A DNA stretch of 64,000 nt. It comes from Thermosporothrix hazakensis. GTDB lineage: Bacteria > Chloroflexota > Ktedonobacteria > Ktedonobacterales > Ktedonobacteraceae. Location: positions 1,135,867 through 1,199,866 of the forward strand of contig NZ_QKUF01000001.1 of NCBI RefSeq assembly GCF_003253565.1, written 5' to 3'. The translations under genes and the position numbers were made by a program. Below, one piece after another: positions 18,307 through 25,795 of the stretch. A model generated the notes under the pieces. The model did no database searches and was not told the origin of the DNA. It worked only from the letters and a program-made list of their open reading frames with translations. Each line of letters opens with the position of its first letter. Positions within the stretch are counted from its first letter, which is position 1.

Positions 18307-20333
18307 GAGGACAACTTTAGCGCACGTATTTTCTCGATATACACCATCAATATGGCTATATCAGCCGGGGTCACCCCTTCTACCCGCGACGCCTGTCCCA
18401 CGGTTCGAGGGCGGGTCTTCAGCAGCTTCTGACGCGCTTCCGTGCGTAAATGTTGTATTTGTTGATAGTCAAGGGCCTCCGGTATCCGCATCTCTTCCAA
18501 CCGGGAGGTGCGCCTGACCATCTGCTCTTGCTTCTTGACATAGCTCTCATACTTGACCTGTAGTTCCACCTCCTCCGCCGTTTCCGGTTCCAGTTCCGGG
18601 AGAGCCTCCGGCCCAACGATTGTCTGTGCGAGCTTCTCAACCTGCTCATAGCGCACATCATGCCGGCGCAGCAGCTCAGTCGCGGTCATCTTCCCACTCA
18701 GGGCGGTCAAGCCAAGTTCCTGGGCTTGCTGCTCAACCTGCCTGGATGGCGTAAAGATCAGTTCACTCAAGGAGACCATCGTGCGCCGAATCGTTTCACG
18801 CTTCTCGATCACCCGGGCATACCGCTCCTCATCAATCAACCCCAGACGATAGGCATGCTCGCTCAGACGCAGATCGGCGCTATCAGCTCGCAGCAGCAAA
18901 CGATGCTCGGCCCGCGAGGTGTGCAGGCGATACGGCTCACTCATCTCTTTTGTCACCAGATCGTCGATCAGGACCCCAATATAGGCTTCATGACGACCAA
19001 GCACAAACGGCTCTTCATGCCGCGCATATAACGCCGCATTAATGCCCGCCATAATCCCCTGTGCCGCCGCCTCTTCGTAACCTGAGGTGCCATTGATCTG
19101 GCCAGCCAGGAAGAGCCCGGCAACCGCCTTTGTCTCCATGGTCGTCTTCAACTGCACAGGGAGTACATAATCATACTCGACCGCATAGCCGACCCGCATC
19201 ATCTCAACCTTTTCCAGTCCCGGAATGCTGCGCAGCATCTCAAGCTGGACATCTTCGGGCAGACTGGTATTCATCCCCTGCACATACATCTCTCCAGTAC
19301 GCCAGCCTTCCGGCTCCAGAAAGATCTGATGAGCTGTCTTCTGCGCAAAGCGCACAATCTTATCCTCAATAGAGGGACAATAGCGCGGCCCGATGCCCTC
19401 AATAATGCCAGTATACAGCGGAGAACGATGCAGGTTATCGCGAATAATCTGATGGGTACGCTCATTGGTGCGCACCAGATAACAGGGAAGCTGTGGACGC
19501 CAGCCGTATAGATCTTCGTCCGTGACGGGGTAGACCGGATTTGGACGTCCGCCGGGAAGCTGGACGTCCTCACGGGCACTGAGATCCCGCGAGAAATACA
19601 GCGGCTTGCGGCTCCCGGGCTGCGGCTCGGTCTTGCTAAAATCAACGGTACGCGCATCGATTCGCGGAGGCGTCCCTGTCTTAAAGCGCCGTACTTCCAG
19701 CCCCAGAGCACGAAGCGATTCGGAGATACCCACCGCAGGCCCTTCACCCGCACGTCCACCGGGCTGTGTCTTCTCACCCACAACCAGGCGACCATTAATA
19801 AAGGTTCCGGTCGTCAACACAATGGAGGGTGCCATATAACACCAGCCTGTATTCGTCACCACGCCGGTCATCACCGGGCGACCATCTGGCCCCGTCTCGC
19901 TGAGCAAGCGTGCAATGGTTGCCTGTTTGAGCTCAAGCCCGGGCTGACTTTCAAGCACGTATTTCATTGCCAGTCGATATGCCTGCTTGTCACATTGCGC
20001 GCGTAACGCCTGCACAGCCGGGCCTTTGCTGGTATTGAGTAGCCGCATCTGGATAAACGTGCGATCAGTATTGCGTCCGATCTCACCGCCCAGTGCATCG
20101 ATCTCTTTAATCAGGTGGCCCTTTGCCGGCCCCCCCATAGAAGGATTACAGGGCATTAATGCAACACTATCCAGATTCATGGTCAATAACAGGGTTTTTC
20201 GGCCCATACGGGCAGCAGCAAGCGCCGCCTCACAGCCTGCATGTCCGGCCCCTACCACGATCACATCATAGATTCCCCGTACCATCTGTTCAGCAGGGGA
20301 ATTGACGCTCATTGCACCATTACTCATGCTCAT
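18303..20333 (-). CDS. mnmG: tRNA uridine-34 5-carboxymethylaminomethyl modification enzyme MnmG
   Basis: About 676 residues. MnmG (GidA) with MnmE places the cmnm5 group on wobble U34 of several tRNAs using FAD, NADH and methylene-tetrahydrofolate. The FAD-binding start is [20 protein letters not shown]; family motifs include [43 protein letters not shown] and the C-terminal LSREA-like helical region ending in [20 protein letters not shown]. The frame extends to a GTG at 20384, but a promoter at 20400-20428 would leave almost no leader for it, so ATG 20333 is preferred. The tRNA-Leu(UAA) gene next door is a plausible MnmEG substrate class, though the adjacency may be chance. Confidence 0.94.
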   Translation of the reverse strand: MSMSNGAMSVNSPAEQMVRGIYDVIVVGAGHAGCEAALAAARMGRKTLLLTMNLDSVALMPCNPSMGGPAKGHLIKEIDALGGEIGRNTDRTFIQMRLLNTSKGPAVQALRAQCDKQAYRLAMKYVLESQPGLELKQATIARLLSETGPDGRPVMTGVVTNTGWCYMAPSIVLTTGTFINGRLVVGEKTQPGGRAGEGPAVGISESLRALGLEVRRFKTGTPPRIDARTVDFSKTEPQPGSRKPLYFSRDLSAREDVQLPGGRPNPVYPVTDEDLYGWRPQLPCYLVRTNERTHQIIRDNLHRSPLYTGIIEGIGPRYCPSIEDKIVRFAQKTAHQIFLEPEGWRTGEMYVQGMNTSLPEDVQLEMLRSIPGLEKVEMMRVGYAVEYDYVLPVQLKTTMETKAVAGLFLAGQINGTSGYEEAAAQGIMAGINAALYARHEEPFVLGRHEAYIGVLIDDLVTKEMSEPYRLHTSRAEHRLLLRADSADLRLSEHAYRLGLIDEERYARVIEKRETIRRTMVSLSELIFTPSRQVEQQAQELGLTALSGKMTATELLRRHDVRYEQVEKLAQTIVGPEALPELEPETAEEVELQVKYESYVKKQEQMVRRTSRLEEMRIPEALDYQQIQHLRTEARQKLLKTRPRTVGQASRVEGVTPADIAILMVYIEKIRALKLSS

Positions 20334-20399
20334 TCTACCTGGTTGTTTCCTTTTATCGATTCCTCTATATGAATGTTTTTTCACTCCTACACGACTCGT

Positions 20400-20428
20400 A
20401 TTATGCCCCAGTTACGGGGTTCCGTCAA
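20400..20428 (-). promoter_or_regulatory. Promoter for mnmG
   Basis: Minus strand: -35 TTGACG (20423-20428), 17-base spacer, -10 CATAAT (20400-20405). The spacer contains CCCC-N6-GGGG, another dyad placed between the two hexamers. Confidence 0.6.
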
Positions 20429-20520
20429 TATATCAAGCAGGAGATAGCATTTTTTGCGTTATCGTTTGAGAGGGAACAATGGGATAAAAAACAGAAGCCG
20501 CACTTTCTTGAAAAAAACGA

Positions 20521-20549
20521 TTGACGGAAGGGCCAGAACATGGTACTAT
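20521..20549 (+). promoter_or_regulatory. Promoter for tRNA-Leu
   Basis: -35 TTGACG (20521-20526), 17-base spacer, -10 TACTAT (20544-20549), 20 bases before the tRNA 5' end. Confidence 0.65.
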
Positions 20550-20568
20550 CGTAGCAGTAAATCCACAT

Positions 20569-20651
20569 GGGGCGTTGGCGGAATGGTAGACGCACGGGAC
20601 TTAAAATCCCGGGGCCGCAAGGCCGTGTGGGTTCGAGTCCCACACGCCCCA
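20569..20651 (+). tRNA. tRNA-Leu (anticodon UAA)
   Basis: An 83-base tRNA. The acceptor arms GGGGCGT (20569-20575) and ACGCCCC (20644-20650) pair fully, with discriminator A at 20651. The anticodon stem GGGA/TCCC frames the loop CTTAAAA, giving UAA. A long variable arm, as in class II tRNAs, lies before the T-arm GTGGGTTCGAGTCCCAC. CCA is not encoded. Confidence 0.96.
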
Positions 20652-20741
20652 TCACTTCATCACTTCTTCTCCCAGGAAGCGCCTTTTCTTTTTTTATGCC
20701 CACACTTTCCCTTTTTTAAGCCCCGGCATTCACTCTCCATC

Positions 20742-20770
20742 TTGACATGCAACGCGTGCTTTGTTATCTT
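20742..20770 (+). promoter_or_regulatory. Promoter for the cysteine hydrolase gene
   Basis: Consensus -35 TTGACA (20742-20747), 17-base spacer, -10 TATCTT (20765-20770). Confidence 0.65.
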
Positions 20771-20807
20771 AAACATAGAAGCATATGAAAGATGTTTTCA
20801 GAGATCA

Positions 20808-20827
20808 ATAGATAGATTTTTATCTAT
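20808..20827. repeat. Inverted repeat in the cysteine hydrolase leader
   Basis: ATAGATA (20808-20814) / TATCTAT (20821-20827) with a six-base loop, about 30-50 bases downstream of the expected transcription start and before the ATG at 20881. It could be an operator or an RNA hairpin. Confidence 0.45.
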
Positions 20828-20880
20828 GGAGTAATAGCACTGAGTTGCTATATGAGTGGGTAGAAAGGAAGCGAGAGCCA

Positions 20881-21444
20881 ATGACAGGAAGGACCGCACT
20901 ACTGGTCATCGATGTGCAAAGTGGGCTGATGAACAAGCAATCCTTTCGCCGCGAAGATGTTCTAAACACGATTACGACCCTGCTTCAAGCCGCTCGTACA
21001 GCAGATATCCCGGTCATCTATATACAGCATGATGGTCCAGAGGGGAGCGTGTTGGAACCTGAAACACCCGGCTGGCAGATTCACCCCGCGGTCGCACCGG
21101 CTCCGGACGAACCCATTCTGCGAAAAAGCGCCCCCGACCCGCTCTATCAGACGCCCTTACAGGCTCTGCTCGACAGCAAAAACATCACGCACCTGGTGAT
21201 TGTCGGCTGTCGGACGCAATATTGCATTGATACCACCTGCCGGGTCGCGGTCAGCCGGGGCTTTCATGTCACTCTGGTCGCAGATGCTCACAGCACCGTT
21301 GATAGCGATGTGTGTTCGGCAGAACAAATCGTTGCCCATCATAATGAGACTCTTGACGATTTCGGGAATAACGAGCATGTTGTCACTGTTCTCTCCAGTG
21401 GGGAGATCGACTTTATGACCCGGGAACGCGATACCATAATTTGA
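20881..21444 (+). CDS. Isochorismatase-family cysteine hydrolase
   Basis: A 187-residue single-domain hydrolase. The catalytic triad is visible: Asp in ALLVIDVQSG, Lys in LRKSAPDPLYQTPL, and nucleophilic Cys in IVGCRTQYCIDTTCR. The family includes nicotinamidases and isochorismate hydrolases; this sequence is closest in look to the general cysteine hydrolases, so the substrate is open. The frame runs 12 codons further upstream, but AAAGGAAG before ATG 20881 and the normal N-terminus (MTGRTALLVIDVQ) decide the start. It has its own promoter at 20742. Confidence 0.9.
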   Translation: MTGRTALLVIDVQSGLMNKQSFRREDVLNTITTLLQAARTADIPVIYIQHDGPEGSVLEPETPGWQIHPAVAPAPDEPILRKSAPDPLYQTPLQALLDSKNITHLVIVGCRTQYCIDTTCRVAVSRGFHVTLVADAHSTVDSDVCSAEQIVAHHNETLDDFGNNEHVVTVLSSGEIDFMTRERDTII

Positions 21445-21555
21445 TTTCTGTCACTATATTTCGTTTTACAAAGTAGAGAAGACTGGCTTTTTCTCATATA
21501 TACTCATCTCATCACTGAGCGTATGGGTTGGGTATGAGCCCGGAGGGAACAGGTA

Positions 21556-21696
21556 ATGAACAGATTTGAACAGCGTATGCGCAGAATAGCGGTACAACAG
21601 CAGACTCTTGTCACTGATGGAGAGTCATGTTACACTGCAAAAAAGATTACAACTTTTTTAAGTCGCGGCTCGTACATGTCTAAAAAGCCTTTTTAA
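21556..21696 (+). CDS. Possible 46-aa basic small protein or leader peptide
   Basis: An ATG at 21556 is preceded by GGAGGGAACAGGT, one of the strongest ribosome-binding sites in the window. The product begins MNRFEQRMRRIAVQQQ and is Arg/Lys-rich with one Cys; no family is recognised. It ends 75 bases before the sigma factor gene and just before that gene's promoter. It could be a genuine small protein, a leader peptide, or chance. The remainder of the 21445-21771 gap holds only the sigma promoter. Confidence 0.4.
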   Translation: MNRFEQRMRRIAVQQQTLVTDGESCYTAKKITTFLSRGSYMSKKPF

Positions 21697-21719
21697 ATGT
21701 TGAGTTTCTCATTGTAATA

Positions 21720-21748
21720 TTGAAGTTTTCTTAAAGTACGTCTATTCT
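21720..21748 (+). promoter_or_regulatory. Promoter for the ECF sigma operon
   Basis: -35 TTGAAG (21720-21725), 17-base spacer, -10 TATTCT (21743-21748). The start point would be near 21755, giving a leader of under 20 bases before the ATG at 21772. Confidence 0.5.
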
Positions 21749-21771
21749 AGAAGAAATAATGAGCGTAAGGC

Positions 21772-22518
21772 ATGGTTGAATCAACAATAAAAGCAACAGA
21801 TATGCTCGGGGGGTTAGGCTCAATCGCCAAACCCGCAGCGAAAAAGGGCCGAAGCCGTAGTGCGGCCCGGGTGGAGAGCAGCGTTCAAAGCCGAACAGAG
21901 GTATACAGCAGAGCTGATGCACAACTGGAAGCGAAGAGCGATATTGAGATTGTCGAGCTGGTGCTTCAGGGGCGTCAGGAAGTGTTTGCCGTGCTGGTCG
22001 AGCGCTACAAGGATGCAGTCCATAATCTCGCTTATCGGATGCTTGGCAACGTCACCGAAGCAGAAGATGTCACACAGGAAGCATTCGTGCGTGCTTATAC
22101 ACAACTCAACACGTACAAACCAGTGCATAAGTTCAGCACCTGGCTGCTTTCAATTGCCTCACACCTTGCCATTGATCAGCTGCGGCGCCGGCGTTTTCTG
22201 GCCCTGCCATTAGAGGATGTGCCATTTCTGGAATGGATTGTCGACGTAGGAATCAGCCCTGAACAATCAGCACTTCAGGGAGAACAGCAGGACGAGATTC
22301 AGCGTTATTTGCAACTGCTTCCTGCAAAATATCGAGCCGTTATCGTTTTACGCTACTGGTATGATTTCTCCTACGACGAAATCGCCCAGGCACTCCAACT
22401 GACCCCGGCACTGGTCAAAGCCCGCCTGCACCGCGCACGCGAGCTTCTGGCGCGCCAGATGAAGAAACATGCCGCCCAACAGGAGGAGGAAAACGCTGAT
22501 GCGCTGTCGCGACGCTAG
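21772..22518 (+). CDS. ECF-type RNA polymerase sigma factor
   Basis: A 248-residue group 4 sigma factor. Region 2 spans about residues 75-145 (VLVERYKDAVHNLAYRMLGN, VTEAEDVTQEAFVRAYTQLN, FSTWLLSIASHLAIDQLRRR) and region 4 about 180-240 (LPAKYRAVIVLRYWYDFSYD, ALVKARLHRARELLARQMKK). An unusual N-terminal tail of some 65 residues, Ser/Lys/Arg-rich, precedes region 2; most ECF factors lack this. The ATG has a poor Shine-Dalgarno, so a start further in is possible. The anti-sigma gene overlaps its last 20 bases, and a bactofilin-like membrane protein follows. Confidence 0.93.
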   Translation: MVESTIKATDMLGGLGSIAKPAAKKGRSRSAARVESSVQSRTEVYSRADAQLEAKSDIEIVELVLQGRQEVFAVLVERYKDAVHNLAYRMLGNVTEAEDVTQEAFVRAYTQLNTYKPVHKFSTWLLSIASHLAIDQLRRRRFLALPLEDVPFLEWIVDVGISPEQSALQGEQQDEIQRYLQLLPAKYRAVIVLRYWYDFSYDEIAQALQLTPALVKARLHRARELLARQMKKHAAQQEEENADALSRR

Positions 22519-23068
22519 AGAATGGCTGGAAGCTCAATCTCAAAAAGAATTCGAGCCCGGTCAGGCAGACGAGCTTCGAGACCATCTGAAGCAGTGTGCC
22601 AGTTGTCGCATGCATCAAGAGCAGCTCCAGAAGCTGGACGCGTTGCTCCGTCTCTCCATCCCCCAGATGAAACCGAGCATCTCTCATGTCTCGACAGAAC
22701 AAATAATGCGCACCATTCAGCAGCGGAGTCAGATTTCGCAGCAGCTTGAAGAGCTTCGCACGCAACAGCGGACCCGCATGAGCCAGATCCAGCCGCTTGG
22801 AACGGTGCTTGCAGCAATCATCTTTTTTTCCCTGAGCTGCCTGCCACTCGGGTTACTGGCACTTGTCATTATTCAATCGGATACGGTTGTACAACTGCTC
22901 ACCGTTGGAAAAGGACTTATTGATATACTGGTGGTACTCTCACAATACCTGCAATCAACCTTACAGTTGGTCACGCAGAATAACTGGTTACTTGCCGCGC
23001 TGGCACTGGCCGTTGTCGTCATGTCGGGGATGTGGCTTCGCTTGATGCGCCACCCACAGGAGGCGTAG
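22499..23068 (+). CDS. Membrane-bound anti-sigma factor (zinc-finger type)
   Basis: A 189-residue protein. Near residues 25-40 it has the anti-sigma zinc motif HxxxCxxC (LRDHLKQCASCRMHQ). A helical linker leads to two membrane segments, TVLAAIIFFSLSCLPLGLLA and NWLLAALALAVVVMSG, so the zinc domain is cytoplasmic and can hold the sigma factor at the membrane. The start is fixed by AGGAGG nine bases before ATG 22499; it overlaps the sigma gene by 20 bases, implying coupled translation in a fixed ratio. No extracytoplasmic sensing domain of size is present: the loop between the membrane segments is about 45 residues. Confidence 0.88.
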   Translation: MRCRDAREWLEAQSQKEFEPGQADELRDHLKQCASCRMHQEQLQKLDALLRLSIPQMKPSISHVSTEQIMRTIQQRSQISQQLEELRTQQRTRMSQIQPLGTVLAAIIFFSLSCLPLGLLALVIIQSDTVVQLLTVGKGLIDILVVLSQYLQSTLQLVTQNNWLLAALALAVVVMSGMWLRLMRHPQEA

Positions 23069-23120
23069 GCGAGGGTCATGGTCGTTATCCGGGCGATCAT
23101 GATAGGGAAGAAGGTTCCAT

Positions 23121-24089
23121 ATGCATGCAAACACCAAACGTCAACAGCGCATGATTGACAGAGCGCGCTGGCTCGGCCTGGTTTTCGTCCTTCTGCTGTG
23201 CGTCCTCTTGCCGACAACATCCGGCACGGCGAGCGCAGCCGCCCGGAGTCCGAGCGAGCAGCACTGTACAGGCGAGTATCATCAGCCATTTTTCGGAAAA
23301 ACGGTGGTTATCACCAGTGGGGAGGTGATCTGTAGCAATCTTACTGTATTTGGTGGTACGGTTGTTATTCGTGGCATCGTCCGAGGTGATGTTGTTGCGT
23401 TTAACAGCTCTGTAGTGATTGATGGAAAGATTGACGGGAAAGTGATGGTGTATGCCGGGGGTGTAACCCTGCAAGACAACGCACATGTGAATGGAGACGT
23501 TCACCTCTGCCAGAGTCAGTGGACCAATGACAACGATTCCGAACTGCATGGCTCGTTGTTTGAATGCACCAAAAGTGCAGGAATGGTTCTGCTTGGCGAG
23601 GCTAACCCGGCTATCCGTTTCTGGTTTCTCCTGACCTGGCTGGCACTGGGTGCCTTGCTCACGCTACTCATGCCGGAACATGTCGTTCTGGTACGCACCA
23701 CAATCACCCAGAAGCTGCGCCGGAGTCTGGTTCTGGGCCTGCTCAGCGTTGTGCTTGCCCCGCTCTTTCTTGCCGTCTTATTTGCGTTAATTGTTTCGAT
23801 TCCTTTAGCTATCATCGTCCTGGTTGTGCTCATTGCCGCCTGGGCACTCGGCACTGTCGCCGTTGGCAGCCTGATCGGCGAATATATAGTGCACAAGCTT
23901 TTTCCAGGCTATAACACTCGGTTAACACAGGTCGTAGTGGGATTGACAGTTTTCGTTTTAGCCGGGTCTCTCCCCTACATCGGTTGGCTTATCACACTTG
24001 GTGCGGGATTGTTAGGGCTTGGTGCCGTCCTCTTGAGCCGCTTCGGCACACGGCTATACGGCCAGCCAAGACAGCCGCTACCGCTCTAA
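23121..24089 (+). CDS. Exported bactofilin-like repeat plus multi-spanning membrane protein
   Basis: A 322-residue protein. A signal-type segment (about 17-40, ending TASAAARS) is followed by a short right-handed beta-helix-like stretch with repeating V/I-x-G units (VVITSGEVICSNLTVFGGTV, VVIRGIVRGDVVAFNSSVVI, DGKIDGKVMVYAGGVTLQDN), like polymer-forming bactofilin domains but apparently outside the membrane. Three Cys (in EQHCTGEYH, EVICSNL and VHLCQSQ) might form disulfides. The C-terminal half has about five membrane helices with Leu/Val/Ile-rich sequence. AAGAAGG sets the start. It is the third gene of the sigma/anti-sigma operon and so a likely sensor partner or target; that is inference. 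Confidence 0.82.
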   Translation: MHANTKRQQRMIDRARWLGLVFVLLLCVLLPTTSGTASAAARSPSEQHCTGEYHQPFFGKTVVITSGEVICSNLTVFGGTVVIRGIVRGDVVAFNSSVVIDGKIDGKVMVYAGGVTLQDNAHVNGDVHLCQSQWTNDNDSELHGSLFECTKSAGMVLLGEANPAIRFWFLLTWLALGALLTLLMPEHVVLVRTTITQKLRRSLVLGLLSVVLAPLFLAVLFALIVSIPLAIIVLVVLIAAWALGTVAVGSLIGEYIVHKLFPGYNTRLTQVVVGLTVFVLAGSLPYIGWLITLGAGLLGLGAVLLSRFGTRLYGQPRQPLPL

Positions 24090-24163
24090 AATGAAAAGCA
24101 ACGAATTTTTCTGCTCCGATTGGCCGTGGTGCAGGTTCACATCAGAGAGCGTTTCGACCTACA

Positions 24164-24202
24164 CAGGAACGAATCCTGCGTAAAGGGACGAGACATCCCT
24201 TT
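24164..24202 (+). ncRNA. Two small hairpins upstream of the rlmD leader structure
   Basis: CAGGA-acgaa-TCCTG (24164-24178) and AAAGGGA-cgagaca-TCCCTTT (24182-24202) are both perfect stems. They lie 60-100 bases before the three-way-junction structure and may belong to the same leader or end the preceding operon; no T-run follows the second. Confidence 0.4.
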
Positions 24203-24264
24203 GGGGCTAAGTAGTAATCGTTTGTTTGTTGTGGATAGTCAGATAAATTTCGCTGGAAGGATGG

Positions 24265-24363
24265 GACGGACATCAACGACAGAGTACGCGCTTTCCTCAT
24301 CTTGTAACGGATGAGTAGCGCACCTTCCGAGGGCAACGCCGCCCGCTACGGAAGCATGTCGTC
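24265..24363 (+). ncRNA. Candidate cis-regulatory RNA (three-way junction) before rlmD
   Basis: A closing stem pairs GAC-G-GACAT (24265-24273) with ATGTC-GTC (24356-24363), one base bulged. Inside are two hairpins: GCGC...CTCATC/GATGAG...GCGC (24288-24321) and CTTCCG-a-GGGC/GCCC-gcta-CGGAAG (24324-24354). The single-stranded 5' junction is 24274-24287. The structure ends 20 bases before the rlmD ATG. CACCT at 24321-24325 could instead pair with AGGTG at the ribosome-binding site (24376-24380), which would break the second hairpin, so an on/off switch is conceivable. It matches no riboswitch consensus I can recall. Confidence 0.5.
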
Positions 24364-24383
24364 AGGTGACCGCCGAGGTGAAC

Positions 24384-25745
24384 ATGAGTATTGATGTTGA
24401 ACTGACAGACCTTGCCTACGGAGGTGATGCCGTAGGTCGCTATGAAGGACGCGTTCTGTTCGTCCCTGGAGGGATTCCAGGGGAGCGGGTTCGTGTTGAG
24501 ATCGTTGAAGAGCGGCGTGGGCACGCACGTGCGCAGCTGCTCGAAATTCTTCGTCCTGCTCCAGAACGCATTGAGCCACCTTACCCACTGCTGACTGATT
24601 GCGGCTGCCAGTGGCAGCACATTGCCTACCCGGCTCAACTCACGTGGAAGGCCCATATTGTACGTCAGCTGCTGGTTCGCATTGGTAAGCAGCCCGATGC
24701 ACTGGTCCACCCGACAATTGGCATGCCGCCTCAGGTTCCACCCTGGCATTACCGCAGTATCGCACAGTTCACAGTTGGACCGTCGGGAGAAATCGGACAA
24801 AAGATCGCAGACAGCCACGATGTGCAAGATTTACCGAGCTTTCCTTTGTTCCATCCGGCTCTTGACCATATCTATCAACTCGTTCGTGCCAAGCTTATAG
24901 CGTATTTTGGTGATGAGCTTGGTCAGATGATTCAGGGCTTTCAGATTCGGGGCGCAATCGGCGCTGTTACCAACAACAATCTGAACAGCTTCGCGACAGC
25001 AAAGGCCGTACCCACACTCCTGACCGTTCACGCGCGTCCCGGCTCGGTGATCGAGGACCCACAGGCACTTGCGCAGGAGTTACTCGGCCTCTCGCCCGCA
25101 ATGGTTGGTGTGATTATCGAGCGTGTCGGCGGACGCTATGGCCGTATTTTTGTGGGTCAGGAGTTCCTGACAGACGTCGTACTTGGTCGCCGCTTCCGCG
25201 TCTCCGCTGATTCCTTCTTTCAGGTCAATCTGGTACAGACAGCGGTACTGGTTGAACGGGCCCTGGCAATGCTTGAGCCACAGCGCACAGATGTCGTACT
25301 GGACGGCTATAGCGGCGTTGGCCTCTTCTCGTCGTTCCTTGCGCCCCGGGCGGCTCGCGTTATCGCGGTTGAGTCACAGCCAAGCGCGGTAATGGATGCA
25401 CGCGCCAGCGCAGCGCTCAACAACCAGAACAACATCACATCGATTGAGGGACCTCTTGAGCGCGTGCTAAATACCCTGCACTATCGCCGTGAACGGATTG
25501 ATCTGGCTCTGCTGGATCCCCCACGTACCGGCTGCCATCCAAAGGCGCTCTGGGCTCTTCAACAGATGGCCCCCCGCGCCATCTGTTATGTCTCCTGTGA
25601 CCCAAGCACTCTGGCCCGCGATATCGCGACACTCTGTTCTGGTGGACGCTATCGTCTGGTTTCGGCGCAGCCCGTCGATATGTTCCCGCAAACCTATCAT
25701 ATCGAATGTGTGGCTCTGCTGGCCCGCGTTGGCGGCACACGCTAA
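24384..25745 (+). CDS. rlmD: 23S rRNA (uracil-1939-C5)-methyltransferase RlmD-type (TrmA family)
   Basis: A 453-residue RNA m5U methyltransferase. The N-terminal TRAM domain (VELTDLAYGGDAVGRYEGRV...GGIPGERVRVEI) binds RNA. SAM motif I is VLDGYSGVGLFSSFLAPRAA; the C-terminal motifs LLDPPRTGCHPKAL and CYVSCDPSTLARDIATL contain the Cys nucleophile. The region that normally carries the [4Fe-4S] ligands (C-x5-C-x2-C) reads LLTDCGCQWQH, so at least the first Cys is missing and a cluster is doubtful. That leaves exact substrate (U1939, U747 or U54) uncertain. ATG 24384 is preferred to a GTG at 24366 because GAGGTG stands right before it. The leader shows strong RNA structure. Confidence 0.86.
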   Translation: MSIDVELTDLAYGGDAVGRYEGRVLFVPGGIPGERVRVEIVEERRGHARAQLLEILRPAPERIEPPYPLLTDCGCQWQHIAYPAQLTWKAHIVRQLLVRIGKQPDALVHPTIGMPPQVPPWHYRSIAQFTVGPSGEIGQKIADSHDVQDLPSFPLFHPALDHIYQLVRAKLIAYFGDELGQMIQGFQIRGAIGAVTNNNLNSFATAKAVPTLLTVHARPGSVIEDPQALAQELLGLSPAMVGVIIERVGGRYGRIFVGQEFLTDVVLGRRFRVSADSFFQVNLVQTAVLVERALAMLEPQRTDVVLDGYSGVGLFSSFLAPRAARVIAVESQPSAVMDARASAALNNQNNITSIEGPLERVLNTLHYRRERIDLALLDPPRTGCHPKALWALQQMAPRAICYVSCDPSTLARDIATLCSGGRYRLVSAQPVDMFPQTYHIECVALLARVGGTR

Positions 25746-25757
25746 ACGCATAAAAAG

Positions 25758-25787
25758 GGAAGCCCCGACGAGACTGCCGGGGCTTCC
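25758..25787. terminator. Bidirectional terminator between rlmD and the bPH_2 gene
   Basis: Perfect 10-base stem GGAAGCCCCG (25758-25767) / CGGGGCTTCC (25778-25787). On the minus strand a run of five T follows. Confidence 0.85.
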
Positions 25788-25795
25788 TCACTTCT

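Noticed and set aside
24265..24383. T-box riboswitch reading of the rlmD leader
   Set aside because: AGTA-like and AGGTGACCGC sequences recall T-box elements, but the downstream gene is not a synthetase or amino-acid gene and the specifier layout is absent.
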